A DNA stretch of 64,000 bases from Azophilus sp965220425 (GCA_965220425.1 OZ244830.1:3844001-3908000); one strand, 5' to 3'. Positions 24,677-32,959 are shown, counted from the first letter of the stretch. Notes: generated by a model from the sequence alone, not told the origin. Numbers and translations: made by a program.

Positions 24677-25960
24677 TCAGTGATGGTGGACCGCACCGTC
24701 CTTCTCGACCTCCGCCTTCAGCACGTAGCTGTTCTCGGTCACGTAGACGGTGCCGGGCTCCAGACCGCCGAGCACCTCCACCCAGCCACCCCCCGACCGG
24801 CCCAACTCCAGCATGCGGACCTCGTACTGGTCGCTGACCTGCGCATAGACCACGGTTGAACTGCGAAAGTCCTGCAGCGCACCACGCCGGACCGCCAGCG
24901 GCACCTCGTGCCGGGCGATTTTCACCTCGGCGGTTACATACGTCCCCGGCGCCAGCGTTCCGGCATCGTTGTCCAGCACCACCCGGGCCGGGATCGACTG
25001 GTCCGGCGCCGCGAACAGGTCGATATACGAGATGGTCCCGTCGACCGAAGCGCCACCGGTAGCCGGCGCAACCGCCACTGCCGTACCCACGGCGATTCGC
25101 TGCTGATCGCCCGGAAAGATCGACAGTTCTGCCCAGACGGATGAAGCGTCAACGATGGTGAACAGCCGCCTTCCCGCAGTCTGCTCGCCGGCGTTGGCGC
25201 TCCGCTCCGTGACCACCCCCGATATCGGCGCGTTGACGGCGTACGCCTGAAGGCTCTCGTTGCTCTCGACGATGGCCAGCACATCCCCTGCCGCGACCCC
25301 GTCCCCGGGCATCGCGTGGACGCTGCGGATGGCGCCGTCGAAACGTGCGCTGACTTCCAGAACCCGGGCCGGGTCCGGCACGATGCGCCCGTAAACCGTA
25401 ACCGTCTCGTCGATCGCCGCAGGCCCGGCGACCGCGGTTCGCAGTCCGAGCGCATCCGCCATTTCCGCGTCGATGCGTGCGCGGCCTTCGAAACTGTCGT
25501 ACGTCCATCGGTGCGTGCGGCCGCGGTGGGAAGCGGTCACGCTGACGCTGAACGAGTGGGGTTCGTTAACCGTCGGCGAACCGCGAAGGAACGCTCCGGC
25601 CGGGCGAAACCCGTGCTCGTCGACCCGATTGCCAAGCCGGGTCAGGCGGACGTGCAGGTCGACACCTCGAGGATTCAGTGCGCGGCCGCCTTCGGAGGCC
25701 CAGGCGCGAAACTCCGGTGCCGTTACACCAGCCTCGAAGATAGCCAGTTCGACGGCAAACTCCCCGTCCCGGAGCATGCGGCCGTTGTTCGGCCCGCGTT
25801 CGAAGGCGCCGTCGTCCGCCGCGGCGGCCGGCACGGGATCCATGCCGCCATGGCCTGGGTCGCCGCACCCCGAAAGACCGGCCAACGGGATCAGGATTGC
25901 GCCGGCAAACGCCATTCCCCGGGGTAATCCGCGAGCCATGGTCTGAAGCCGTGCATTCAT
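24677..25960 (-). CDS. czcB: CzcB-type periplasmic adaptor (membrane fusion) protein
   Basis: The RND adaptor linking pump and outer-membrane channel, 427 residues. The N-terminal signal ends in a lipobox-like GLSGC (Cys near residue 32), so a lipid-anchored protein is likely. Motifs include GRIVPDPARVLEVSARFDGAI (barrel-sandwich entry), AMPGDGVAAGDVLAIVES (lipoyl-like half) and VNAPISGVVTERSANAGEQT (the second half), then a beta-barrel and a C-terminal GLEPGTVYVTENSYVLKAE ending EKDGAVHHH. The extra N-terminal domain with LRDGEFAVELAIFEAGVTA-like text (about 60-150) fits the longer CzcB subtype. The ATG overlaps the czcC stop codon (ATGA). Confidence 0.9.
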   Translation of the reverse strand: MNARLQTMARGLPRGMAFAGAILIPLAGLSGCGDPGHGGMDPVPAAAADDGAFERGPNNGRMLRDGEFAVELAIFEAGVTAPEFRAWASEGGRALNPRGVDLHVRLTRLGNRVDEHGFRPAGAFLRGSPTVNEPHSFSVSVTASHRGRTHRWTYDSFEGRARIDAEMADALGLRTAVAGPAAIDETVTVYGRIVPDPARVLEVSARFDGAIRSVHAMPGDGVAAGDVLAIVESNESLQAYAVNAPISGVVTERSANAGEQTAGRRLFTIVDASSVWAELSIFPGDQQRIAVGTAVAVAPATGGASVDGTISYIDLFAAPDQSIPARVVLDNDAGTLAPGTYVTAEVKIARHEVPLAVRRGALQDFRSSTVVYAQVSDQYEVRMLELGRSGGGWVEVLGGLEPGTVYVTENSYVLKAEVEKDGAVHHH

Positions 25961-27273
25961 GACGATTCCCGCCCGGTTCGGCGCGAAGGCAGAACGGTCT
26001 CGCCGGTCAACCGCTCTATCTCGACCAGGGTCTCATGCGCGCCAATGCTGGATTCCAGGTAGTCGTGCCTGGCGCCCAGCAGTTCCGCCTGCACTCCGGT
26101 GAGTTCGACAAAGGTCGTGCGGCCCAGTTCGTAAGCTCGCTCGACGTCGGCAAGCGCCCGTTCGAGCTGCGGAATCAACCGGTCCCTGATCGCCACGGCC
26201 ACCTGGATGTGATGGCGCAACTGCTGGTAGAGCGCGAAAACCGCGGACTCGATCTCGACCCGGGCTGCACGGCCCTCGCCGGCGGCCCGGCTCATGGCCG
26301 CGCGCGCTTGGGCGATGCGGCCCTGGTATCGCTCGCGCACCCCGATCGGGATCGACAGGCCCGCGACCAGCGCGAGGTCGTCGGTCACTTCGAAGCGGCG
26401 GACGCCTGCATGAACCTCCCAGTCGGGCCGGCTGCGGGCCCGGGCCACGCGCAGTTCCGCTTCGGCAATGCGTTCCCGTGACATGAAGCGGGCGAGGTTC
26501 GGGTTCTGTTTCACCCGGTCGACCAGGCTCTCCACCGGCTCCGGCACGGGCAGCGTTCGCAGGTTACCGGCCACCGCCACGAAATCCGGTTCGCGCTCGC
26601 CCCACTGGGCGCTGAGGCGATGTCGCGCGGCGAGCAGTTCATGCCGGTGGTCCTCCTGCAGCAGTTCCGCACGCACCAGCCCGGCCCGCGCCCGTGCCAG
26701 AGCGGCCTGCATCGCCCGCCCCGCTCGGACCCGTGACTCGACCGCCGCGATGGTCTGTTGCGCGAGGCGGATCTGCTCCGCCGCGAGTCCGAGGCGCTCC
26801 TGGAACGCCAGGCAGGCGATGAATCGCCGCGCCGTCTCCGCGGCCGTGTCGAGTCGCAGAATCCGTGCATCCAGTTCGGCCAATGCGACGTTTGCGCGAG
26901 CCGCTTCAACCTGCCGCTGCCGCACGCCCCGCTCAATCGCCCACGCGATCGAAACGGTGGTCTCGGCGCTCCTCATGCCGCGAAAATCGCCGCTTCCCAG
27001 GGCATCGCTTACGGTGACATCCAGCTCCGGATTGGGGCGGATGCCGGCTTGCTGAAGCCTGCCCTCCACAGCTTCGACCTGGTAGCCAAAGGCAACCAGC
27101 GCCGGATTTCGGGCCATGGCCCTGCCCAGTGCTACATCCAGCGTGACGCTCGGCCCCGCCGGAATCGTTTCGTGCTCCGTCGCGCTTTCTTCGGGCTCTG
27201 CCGCCGCCGCGGATGCCGCGACGGCACACACCGCCAGGCACCGCCCGGCGCGACGCGCACAGGCATCAAACAT
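25957..27273 (-). CDS. czcC: TolC-family outer-membrane efflux protein (CzcC)
   Basis: An outer-membrane channel subunit of 438 residues. A signal peptide (FDACARRAGRCLAVCAVAASAAAA) is followed by two repeats of the TolC fold: the first starts VALGRAMARNPALVAFGYQ and contains GRLQQAGIRPNPELDVTVSD; the second starts VDRVKQNPNLARFMSRERIA with ARARSRPDWEVHAGVRR and GLSIPIGVRERYQGRIAQA. The protein closes the CzcCBA tripartite system that exports divalent metals. It is first in the operon of three, translationally coupled to czcB, and preceded by a histidine-rich small protein gene. Confidence 0.9.
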   Translation of the reverse strand: MFDACARRAGRCLAVCAVAASAAAAEPEESATEHETIPAGPSVTLDVALGRAMARNPALVAFGYQVEAVEGRLQQAGIRPNPELDVTVSDALGSGDFRGMRSAETTVSIAWAIERGVRQRQVEAARANVALAELDARILRLDTAAETARRFIACLAFQERLGLAAEQIRLAQQTIAAVESRVRAGRAMQAALARARAGLVRAELLQEDHRHELLAARHRLSAQWGEREPDFVAVAGNLRTLPVPEPVESLVDRVKQNPNLARFMSRERIAEAELRVARARSRPDWEVHAGVRRFEVTDDLALVAGLSIPIGVRERYQGRIAQARAAMSRAAGEGRAARVEIESAVFALYQQLRHHIQVAVAIRDRLIPQLERALADVERAYELGRTTFVELTGVQAELLGARHDYLESSIGAHETLVEIERLTGETVLPSRRTGRESS

Positions 27274-27392
27274 CGAAGAAATCTCCCAAGGTCAACACAG
27301 GATCGCGTACCAGGGGTACGCCCGGGATTCGGGTACTGTGCGCATCGCCCTCGACCGCCGTCGAGGCCGCGCGCAACCGGAAATTCCGCCCG

Positions 27393-27821
27393 CTAAACGG
27401 CTCGTGCAGGCGGCCCGCGCGAGGGCTGCCGCCATTGCCGCCGGATTGCCGCCGGCTGGAATTCGGCGAACGATTGGTGCTCCCGGACCGCACCTGCGTC
27501 TTCGAGGCAGGGTCCGTGGTGCAGGTCGGCGTCCAGGTCCGGCGACTTCCAGTTGCCGGAACTCAACTCTGCAACAGCAACGCCGTTGCTGTCGGGGGGT
27601 TGCCGGTCTGCGACCTGCCCGCCCGCTGGGGAATCCGAGTGGTGAACGTCGGAGTGATTGCCGTGTTCGTGCAGCCCGTGAAAGTGCAGGTGCGCGCCCC
27701 CGCGATCGCCTGCATGGCCGTCGGCGTGACCATGCACGTGCAACCCGCCGATTTGCACGGCGAGAAGGCTCGCACACGCACAAAGAAGGATTGACACTCG
27801 CGGTAAGCGCATGAACGCCAT
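27393..27821 (-). CDS. Exported histidine-rich protein upstream of czcCBA
   Basis: The ATG at 27821 (MAFMRLPRVSIL) gives a signal peptide (LLCACASLLAVQIGGLHVHG, cleavage near residue 25) followed by about thirty residues loaded with His and Asp (HVHGHADGHAGD, HLHFHGLHEHGNHSDVHH). Such His-rich stretches bind Zn, Co or Cd in the periplasm, and small exported proteins of this kind often accompany czc operons (CzcI/CzcE-like in role, not in proven homology). The C-terminal part after about residue 100 loses this character and may result from a frameshift, because the 3' half is Arg/Pro-rich. It lies 120 bp before czcC on the same strand. Confidence 0.6.
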   Translation of the reverse strand: MAFMRLPRVSILLCACASLLAVQIGGLHVHGHADGHAGDRGGAHLHFHGLHEHGNHSDVHHSDSPAGGQVADRQPPDSNGVAVAELSSGNWKSPDLDADLHHGPCLEDAGAVREHQSFAEFQPAAIRRQWRQPSRGPPARAV

Positions 27822-28044
27822 CGTACCACGCTGGCACCGGGCCAACCGCCCCGGGAGATCCTCCGTGAGGAATACCTCATTCCGCTGGAACTCAGCGTCA
27901 ATGCCCTGGCTCATGCGCTAAGGGTACCGGCCACACCTGCACGAATTCGTGAAGGAGCGGCTTGCGAAATCGATCCCGGTGATTTCCTGAAGATCAGTTG
28001 GTTAACGTGCCGATCGGCGTCCAACCCGTGCACCGATCAACGCG

Positions 28045-28461
28045 TCAGGAGTCTACCAGCAGGTTCTGGAACGGTTGCCTTTCTTTCCAGCGGTACGTAC
28101 CGAAGTCGCGCCGATCGGTCGAGAGTATTCGTCTGTCGCCAAGATCGTTCGCGGCTACGACCAGCGAGGCATCTGCCAGATCCATCGGCAGGGCCTGATA
28201 CTTCTCCATCAGCGCACGTATTTCCGGAAGCCGTTCAGGATGGATTTCGTGGATGTCGACGTTTCTCGACACCTGGTCCAGAAAACGCAGTTCCGCCTCC
28301 ACCCCGAGTCGTGCGAGCATCAGGTGGCACGTTTCGGCGAGCACCGGCCAGGTAACTACCAGCCGGTCTTCGATCCGTCGTGTTACGGACACCGCTTGAT
28401 CGTGCCATCGATCTCGGCGGTTGGCCAAGGCAAGCCAGTAGCCCGTATCAGCCAGCGCCAT
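28045..28461 (-). CDS. PIN-domain ribonuclease toxin (VapC-like)
   Basis: A 138-residue toxin of the PIN fold. The acidic positions of the nuclease site are visible: ALADTGYWLALANRRDRWH (first Asp), WPVLAETCHLMLARLG (Glu), LPMDLADASLVVAANDLG (two Asp) and RRILSTDRRDFGTYR (last Asp). It cleaves RNA in VapBC modules. The ATG at 28461 lies 14 bp inside the 3' end of the antitoxin gene and is preferred over an earlier in-frame codon, because the PIN strand starts immediately after it. Confidence 0.85.
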   Translation of the reverse strand: MALADTGYWLALANRRDRWHDQAVSVTRRIEDRLVVTWPVLAETCHLMLARLGVEAELRFLDQVSRNVDIHEIHPERLPEIRALMEKYQALPMDLADASLVVAANDLGDRRILSTDRRDFGTYRWKERQPFQNLLVDS

Positions 28462-28708
28462 GCTTGCCCGCCAAGTCGCCGGCAATGTAGCGCTTGTACT
28501 CGTCGGCAAGATCCTGAGGACCCTCGGCGCACCCGATAAAGTCGCTCGATGTGAGGCCGTGCAGCTTATCTCGCGAACGGGCCATGTGTTCCCGATGCAA
28601 ATGATCGATCGCCCGCTTCAGTACGTCGCTGGCACTTGACCCTGTCAAAGACCGGAGTTGTGCCAGCTTTGTCGCGCGCTCATCATCCAGCCTGGCATTG
28701 ACTCGCAT
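28448..28708 (-). CDS. Ribbon-helix-helix antitoxin partner of the PIN toxin
   Basis: An 86-residue protein beginning MRVNARLDDERATKLAQLRS, with the strand-helix-helix pattern of CopG/Arc-type DNA-binding antitoxins (TGSSASDVLKRAIDHLHREH), and a C-terminal tail (SDFIGCAEGPQDLADEYKRY) that should wrap the toxin. The start at 28708 is chosen because the RHH strand begins there; the longer upstream reading frame is hydrophobic and unrelated. It overlaps the toxin gene by 14 bp. Confidence 0.8.
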   Translation of the reverse strand: MRVNARLDDERATKLAQLRSLTGSSASDVLKRAIDHLHREHMARSRDKLHGLTSSDFIGCAEGPQDLADEYKRYIAGDLAGKHGAG

Positions 28709-29010
28709 CTCGCTCTGCTCCAGTTTCTCAAGACTGATCAATGGTAGATTGTATGACACCGACATACAAAGAGGGATGATCAGGACAGGGTAAAGGACTG
28801 CGGGCCAGATGAGGACTGTGGTCGTGAACCGGTAGTGCTGAAACCAGTGTATCTTCACCTTCGTTTCAACCTCGACAGGACGATTCCATGCCCCTGCTCG
28901 ATCGGCGGTACACCCAGCGCCAACACGAGCACCACGATCAGGAGCGTTCTCAGTTTACGAAGTTGCAGCACATCCCTTAAACCTGCCTAACCCACCGAAC
29001 CATTGACAGG
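28709..29010. other. No recognisable gene (302 bp divergent control region)
   Basis: The sequence between two divergent toxin-antitoxin modules. I see no ORF with family features; the operator-like palindromes of the right-hand module begin at 29013. Confidence 0.4.
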
Positions 29011-29012
29011 CA

Positions 29013-29047
29013 CCGATATCGGCGCCACTGTTCGGTACTGATATCGG
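29013..29047. promoter_or_regulatory. Paired operator palindromes ahead of phd-like antitoxin
   Basis: ccgatatcgg (29013-29022) is a perfect palindrome; ctgatatcgg (29038-29047) repeats it with one change, 25 bp further on. The pair lies directly before the antitoxin start, where Phd-type antitoxins bind to repress their own operon. Confidence 0.5.
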
Positions 29048-29061
29048 TGCTTGGAATGACC

Positions 29062-29280
29062 ATGCGACACGTGACCATGACGGAATTCAAGCAACAGGCC
29101 AGCCGGATTCTCGACGACAGGAAACCGACGGCGATCCTGCGAAACAGCAAGATTGAAGGATACTACGTTCCGGCAGAATCCCTGACATTCGACACCATGG
29201 ACGATGCCCGGGTGCAGGAACTCACCCGGTCAATTCTCGATCAGCGATCGGAAGTGCTGGAATACCTGGCCAATCGGTGA
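29062..29280 (+). CDS. Phd/YefM-family antitoxin
   Basis: A short protein with the antitoxin start MRHVTMTEFKQQASRILDD (strand plus first helix, residues 1-19), then KPTAILRNSKIEGYYVPAES, the usual Phd-fold continuation, and a C-terminal toxin-binding tail TRSILDQRSEVLEYLANR. In-frame upstream codons at 29047 (GTG) and 29056 (ATG) are alternatives; I prefer 29062 because family members begin at this point. Its stop overlaps the GTG of the following doc-like remnant (GTGA), so the two formed one operon. The antitoxin appears intact while the toxin is truncated. Confidence 0.75.
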   Translation: MRHVTMTEFKQQASRILDDRKPTAILRNSKIEGYYVPAESLTFDTMDDARVQELTRSILDQRSEVLEYLANR

Positions 29281-29493
29281 GGGTCGCGCTACCGACCGAA
29301 CAGCAGGTCGCCGACCTGCATGAGCATCTGCTGGCGAGACACGGCGGACTGCCTGGCTCCAGATTCGGCACTTCGATCGGCGCCATTCTCGGACGTATCC
29401 AGATGAATTTGGCCTACCGATTCGAAAATCCGACTGTCCAGCAGGTTGCCGCCTTTGCGGTGTACGCGTTTGCGGTCGGTCATCCATTCAATG
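29277..29493 (+). pseudogene. Doc-like (Fic fold) toxin, truncated before the active site
   Basis: A GTG at 29277 starts MRVALPTEQQVADLHEHLLARHGGLPG, the beginning of death-on-curing toxins (IHDRLIERHGGLPG-type), and continues VQQVAAFAVYAFAVGHPFN. Here the Fic motif HPFxDGNKR should follow, but after HPFN the sequence turns into the 156-bp repeated block (NVAPERCGRQGAW...). The catalytic/nucleotide loop is therefore missing and the toxin cannot modify its target. Confidence 0.75.
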
Positions 29494-29648
29494 TCGCTCC
29501 CGAACGCTGTGGGCGCCAAGGAGCATGGCGGTTGATCGCGGTCGTTTCTCGAGGCGGCGAACTTCTGCCGCCGCAGACTCGTCACCGGAACCGACCGATC
29601 AGGAACGCGCTCGCAGCTCGGCGGCAAGTCCCCGCACGCTGACCGCCT
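29493..29648. repeat. 156-bp repeat, copy 1 (second copy 33388-33543)
   Basis: From gtcgctcccgaacgctgtgg to the gtccccgcacgctgaccgcct end, this segment is nearly identical to 33388-33543, with only scattered substitutions. Both copies start at the same base although the sequence to their left differs (doc remnant here, IS91 transposase there), as expected for the edge of a mobile unit. On the minus strand it contains the end of an AAA-ATPase-like gene (stop at 29599). Confidence 0.7.
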
Positions 29649-29750
29649 CCAGGGTCTTCGACATCGGGTAACGGTCGTCTCCGGCGTGCACGACGAAGGC
29701 GCGTGCCGGCTTCAGATCCGCGCGGGCGAGGTGGAAACCGCGCCCGGCCC
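29599..29750 (-). pseudogene. C-terminal fragment of a DUF4143-type AAA ATPase
   Basis: Read on the minus strand, the frame ending at 29599 gives FHLARADLKPARAFVVHAGD, then DRYPMSKTLEAVSVRGLAAE and LRARS before the stop. This is the usual C-terminal end of AAA ATPases with a DUF4143 nuclease-like domain (P-x-x-x-x-V-[VY]-x-G-[DE]-[DE]-x-[YF]-P, then I/V-x-x-x-x-L-A). The ATPase body is absent. The last 18 codons recur in the second repeat copy (stop at 33492). Confidence 0.55.
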
Positions 29751-30316
29751 TGGCCGACAGCGAGCGCCCTGCGCGCTGTCGTTTGGTGGCCGCATGATGT
29801 CACCCTGCCGCCGTCGCTCGCCGATGTCGAGCCGACGCGGTATCCACCGCCGCCGCCGATGCCCAACGGGGCCGCCTCCATTGATTATTGATCCCGTCGC
29901 CAGCAGCGACTAAAGACCGTCTGAATCCTCCCGCACGCTCCCGCTTGATCCCGCCAAATCCCGCATAAAAAAATCAAACGGCGGTTTAATTTTTTTCCCA
30001 AGACCCCTGATTCTGCGCAGCCATCTTTGTAAACGCCGGGATTCCGGGTGTGGGGGGCGATCTTACAGGTCCCGGGAAACGATTGTCTTGGTTAGTGGGA
30101 GGATTCCGGCCGCGTTTCACGTCGTACCTGTGGACAGGACTACCGTTTCGGAAGCTCGGCATTAGAGGCGTTCGCGCTGACGTTTTCCCTATGGTCAACG
30201 ACAATTAAATCTTTTCGGCGAAAGAAATAGTTGACGTCAGACATGAAGCTCCCGCAATCACGACGAACGATACACAGTATGCTTCCGACCGCACAGGACC
30301 CAAGCCACAAAAGCTC
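29751..30316. other. 566 bp without a recognisable gene
   Basis: No family signature on either strand. It contains a symmetric A/T-flanked hairpin at 29967-29996 (listed separately) and the promoter region of the EEP-family gene. Confidence 0.45.
29967..29996. terminator. Bidirectional terminator-like hairpin
   Basis: Seven A, then t-caaac, a cggc-type centre, gttta and seven T: a short stem flanked by A and T runs, which would serve as an intrinsic terminator in either direction. No intact gene ends immediately beside it now. Confidence 0.45.
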
Positions 30317-31129
30317 GTGACGCAACTACTACATTTGGTTAGTTGGAATATCGCACTTCGCAAAGCCGCCCTGAATGCGCTTCAAGGTTCAAATTGCGAT
30401 GTGGCGCTGCTTCAAGAGGCGCCCGTTCCGGAAGGCTCCTGGGAGGGGAAGCACTACTCGCGGTGCGCCCGGGTGGTCGCGTTATCAGGCCGGGCCGAGG
30501 TCATGGAGTTTCGAAGAATCCCGCAGGGCGTAAAGCCCGAGCCAGACGAAATTGTCGTTAGCGCAGCCGGAACGATTTCCGCCGCGCGTATCGTGCCCGG
30601 CGAAGGAACACCGTTCATTGCCGTGTCGCTCTACGCGCGGTGGGAAAAGCCCCATCCGCGCACGCCAACGAATTGGTCGGTCGGCTATGCAGACGCCATG
30701 GCGCACCGTGCCATTTCGGACTTGAGCGCGTTCATCGGGCACGTGGACCCGTCACGCCACCGAATCTTGATCGCGGGCGATTTCAACCTCATACATGGGG
30801 CGACCGATTCGAACCCGTTGGCGCTGCCGGCGAGAGACCGGAGCGTATTCTTGCGCCTCGAAGCGCTAGGGTTTGAGTTCGTCGGACCTCAGTTCCCGCA
30901 CGGCAGACAAGCCGACCCAACACCGGCAGGCTTGCGTGCGGATACCGACAACGTCCCGACGTATCACACGACACGCCAGCGGCCTGAAACGGCCGCCAAT
31001 CAATTGGACTACGTATTTGCGTCCCGGGGATTTCACCGGAGAATACGGACACGCGCTCTCAACGAGCCCGAAGAGTGGGGGCCGAGTGACCACTGCCGAC
31101 TCGCGATCGACGTTGAGGTCGCCTCGTAG
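30317..31129 (+). CDS. Endonuclease/exonuclease/phosphatase (EEP) family protein
   Basis: A 270-residue protein of the DNase I-like fold. The metal and catalytic motifs are present: LVSWNIA (Asn, residues 7-13), ALLQEAPVP (Glu), ILIAGDFNLIHG (Asp and Asn, near 155), NQLDYVFASRGF (Asp) and EWGPSDHCRLAIDV (Asp-His). Members hydrolyse phosphodiesters in DNA, RNA, lipids or small molecules, and the sequence does not decide which. The start is a GTG with no clear ribosome site, but the first strand of the fold begins within six residues of it. It lies in an accessory zone between toxin-antitoxin modules and a Uma2-like nuclease. Confidence 0.85.
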   Translation: MTQLLHLVSWNIALRKAALNALQGSNCDVALLQEAPVPEGSWEGKHYSRCARVVALSGRAEVMEFRRIPQGVKPEPDEIVVSAAGTISAARIVPGEGTPFIAVSLYARWEKPHPRTPTNWSVGYADAMAHRAISDLSAFIGHVDPSRHRILIAGDFNLIHGATDSNPLALPARDRSVFLRLEALGFEFVGPQFPHGRQADPTPAGLRADTDNVPTYHTTRQRPETAANQLDYVFASRGFHRRIRTRALNEPEEWGPSDHCRLAIDVEVAS

Positions 31130-31133
31130 GCGG

Positions 31134-31760
31134 TTACGTCTCCCGTTCCCGCGCCCGTGCCTGAACGGCGTCCTGGAAGTTCTCCATCAGCGAGCGCCAA
31201 TCGGAAAAGCGATCTGCCACCTCTTCGATGTAAAACGCACTGCCATCGGAGCGTGTCACCCAACGGTCCCCGCCCCCGTCTTTTCTGGTCCGGCCTGTCC
31301 TGACTTCACCACCAAACAGATTCGCCAAAGCCAAGTTGTAGTCCTCTGCGAGATCATGGTCGACTTGCCAGTAGCTGGCTTCGGTCCAGACCTCGCCGCT
31401 CGGCCGAATGTAACCGAGATTGACAGGTCTTCCCTGCGGCTGATTCCATTTCAGGTTGAGCGAGGCCAGGAACTCGGCACGAACACCGATGCGATCGATG
31501 TCATCCAGGAACTGTTTCAGTTTTCCCGGCAGGTCGGGCGACCGCGCCTCCATCGCCTCGAAAAACGCTTCCGAAGAGATATTGGAGCGACGTGACGGCT
31601 TCTTCGCTTCCGCTTCGTTCATGCCAGCATCGCGGACGATCATTGCGCCGTCCGTCGTGCTTATGGTGATCTGGGGTACTGTCACCGTTTTGACCAGCGT
31701 GTGGGGAATTACGACGAATTCTTGGTTCGCGTCGGACAGCGTGCGTGCGTACACCGGCAT
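31134..31760 (-). CDS. Hypothetical protein
   Basis: A 208-residue protein I cannot place. N-terminal VYARTLSDANQEFVVIPHTL is followed by a polar centre and a conserved-looking C-terminal region (VWTEASYWQVDHDLAEDYNL, then WVTRSDGSAFYIEEVADRFS). No signal peptide or membrane helix is seen. It lies tail to tail with the EEP gene (4-bp gap) and 100 bp from the Uma2-like gene on the same strand, so it may be its partner. The codon pattern looks genuine. Confidence 0.5.
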   Translation of the reverse strand: MPVYARTLSDANQEFVVIPHTLVKTVTVPQITISTTDGAMIVRDAGMNEAEAKKPSRRSNISSEAFFEAMEARSPDLPGKLKQFLDDIDRIGVRAEFLASLNLKWNQPQGRPVNLGYIRPSGEVWTEASYWQVDHDLAEDYNLALANLFGGEVRTGRTRKDGGGDRWVTRSDGSAFYIEEVADRFSDWRSLMENFQDAVQARARERET

Positions 31761-31861
31761 TTCAACCAGCGCAAACGTGAAATGAAAATGGGCGTGTGGA
31801 GGCCGCGTTGCGCTGGCATCCCGGCATCGCCCGGATTGACGGGTTGCTCAAGGGATGCTGA

Positions 31862-32653
31862 TCAGGGGCCGGGCGGCTCGTCGCTGCCGGGCGGGGCCGG
31901 CGTCCCGCCGACGGCCGCCAGCAGCCGTTCCGCCACAGGCTCGCCGAGCGCCTTTCTCTCGACGAATGCTACGAGGCCGCCGAGCGCGCGAAGCTCCGCT
32001 GTTGCCGCGACCACGCGGTCGGCCCGCACGCCTTCGATCACGCGTGATATTTCTACAGTCCGGCTTCCGCCTGGTGCCTGGAGGTCCCAGATGGCCGGTC
32101 TCCGCTTCACTTTCGTTGTCCCAATGTCCCAAAGCTCGCGGACTCCGGCCCTCCGATAGATCGTCGGCTTCTCGGCGTCGTAATGCGAGTGCTCGACTTC
32201 AACGACCAGATCTCGGGGAACCTTCTCCATTTCGGAGATCGCCCGGTCCAGCCCCGCCCGGGCTTCCAGATGCCGAAAGCGCTCGGCCTTCTCCCCAACG
32301 AAAAACGATTCGTCCGGGTCGGCAGCCTGCTGCTTGTCTTCGGTCGCCGAGGTCGCGGATCGCAAATGCACGACTGCGAGGGCTTTGCAGCGACACAAGG
32401 CCCGAATCAGGTCGGCGACGTCGCTCGCTTTCACCTCGTGGGCTACGCTCGGTGCCATAAACACGGCCACGCCCGCTGTGAGGTCGTACCAGCCCTTGCG
32501 GAACCGCTTGGACAGGTACTCCGTCCACGCCTTGAAAACGCCCGGGTCGCCTCCACGCAGAGACACTACGCCGGAGCCGAGAGTCCCCGTGCCCTCGCGC
32601 CATGTGGGCAGTGCGTCGTCGTGCCGTACCGGCAAGGGTGCTGTTGCAACCAT
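31862..32653 (-). CDS. Uma2-family (PD-(D/E)XK fold) endonuclease-like protein
   Basis: A 263-residue protein resembling the Uma2 group of restriction-endonuclease-fold proteins. The core is RDLVVEVEHSHYDAEKPTIY followed by RRAGVRELWDIGTTK, the usual 'PDLvvEv.s.s....dk...Yr.aGV.EyW.id' block, with the acidic Glu in EVEH and Lys in AEK. The N-terminal FRKGWYDLTAGVAVFMAPSV also fits ('G.ryEl.dG....mspp..H'). The biological role of Uma2 proteins is unsettled; they are frequent in cyanobacteria and symbionts. The ATG at 32653 is preceded by a GAGG; an ATG at 32671 in frame is possible. Confidence 0.7.
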   Translation of the reverse strand: MVATAPLPVRHDDALPTWREGTGTLGSGVVSLRGGDPGVFKAWTEYLSKRFRKGWYDLTAGVAVFMAPSVAHEVKASDVADLIRALCRCKALAVVHLRSATSATEDKQQAADPDESFFVGEKAERFRHLEARAGLDRAISEMEKVPRDLVVEVEHSHYDAEKPTIYRRAGVRELWDIGTTKVKRRPAIWDLQAPGGSRTVEISRVIEGVRADRVVAATAELRALGGLVAFVERKALGEPVAERLLAAVGGTPAPPGSDEPPGP

Positions 32654-32703
32654 GGGGCCTCGATCTTGCACGACGCAAGCCCGGCTCGCAACAGGGGCGG
32701 CTC

Positions 32704-32866
32704 TAGTGCTCCGTCAAGCCAAAATCTACGGGTAGGCGCATGGGATTTTTGGTTCCTGGCAAGGCGCGACGACGCCGCATGGCAGGCCCCATGCAAGGAG
32801 GAGCAACGCAGTCAGGGGCCAAAAAGACCCGCGAATACCCGTAGATTTTGGCTTGACGGAGCACTA
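32704..32866. mobile_element. 163-bp MITE with 31-bp perfect inverted repeats and TA ends
   Basis: Positions 32704-32734 (starting tagtgctccgtcaagcc) are the exact complement of 32836-32866 (ending cttgacggagcacta). The outermost two bases on each side are TA, as in Tc1/mariner/IS630-type duplications. There is no ORF inside. No parent transposase with such ends is present in the window. Confidence 0.8.
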
Positions 32867-32959
32867 GGCCCGCCGCGCGTGCCTCGCGCTACGCCGCCGG
32901 TGCCTTCAGCCGCCGCCCCCATACCGCAACCGCGCCATTTTGGACGACCGTAGGTCGCC

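Noticed and set aside
29967..29996. Possible tRNA or small RNA gene in the 29.7-30.3 kb gap
   Set aside because: Only a simple A/T-flanked hairpin; no cloverleaf or conserved tRNA bases.
30140..30325. Minus-strand 61-codon ORF upstream of the EEP gene
   Set aside because: No ribosome site, no family, overlaps the probable promoter region.
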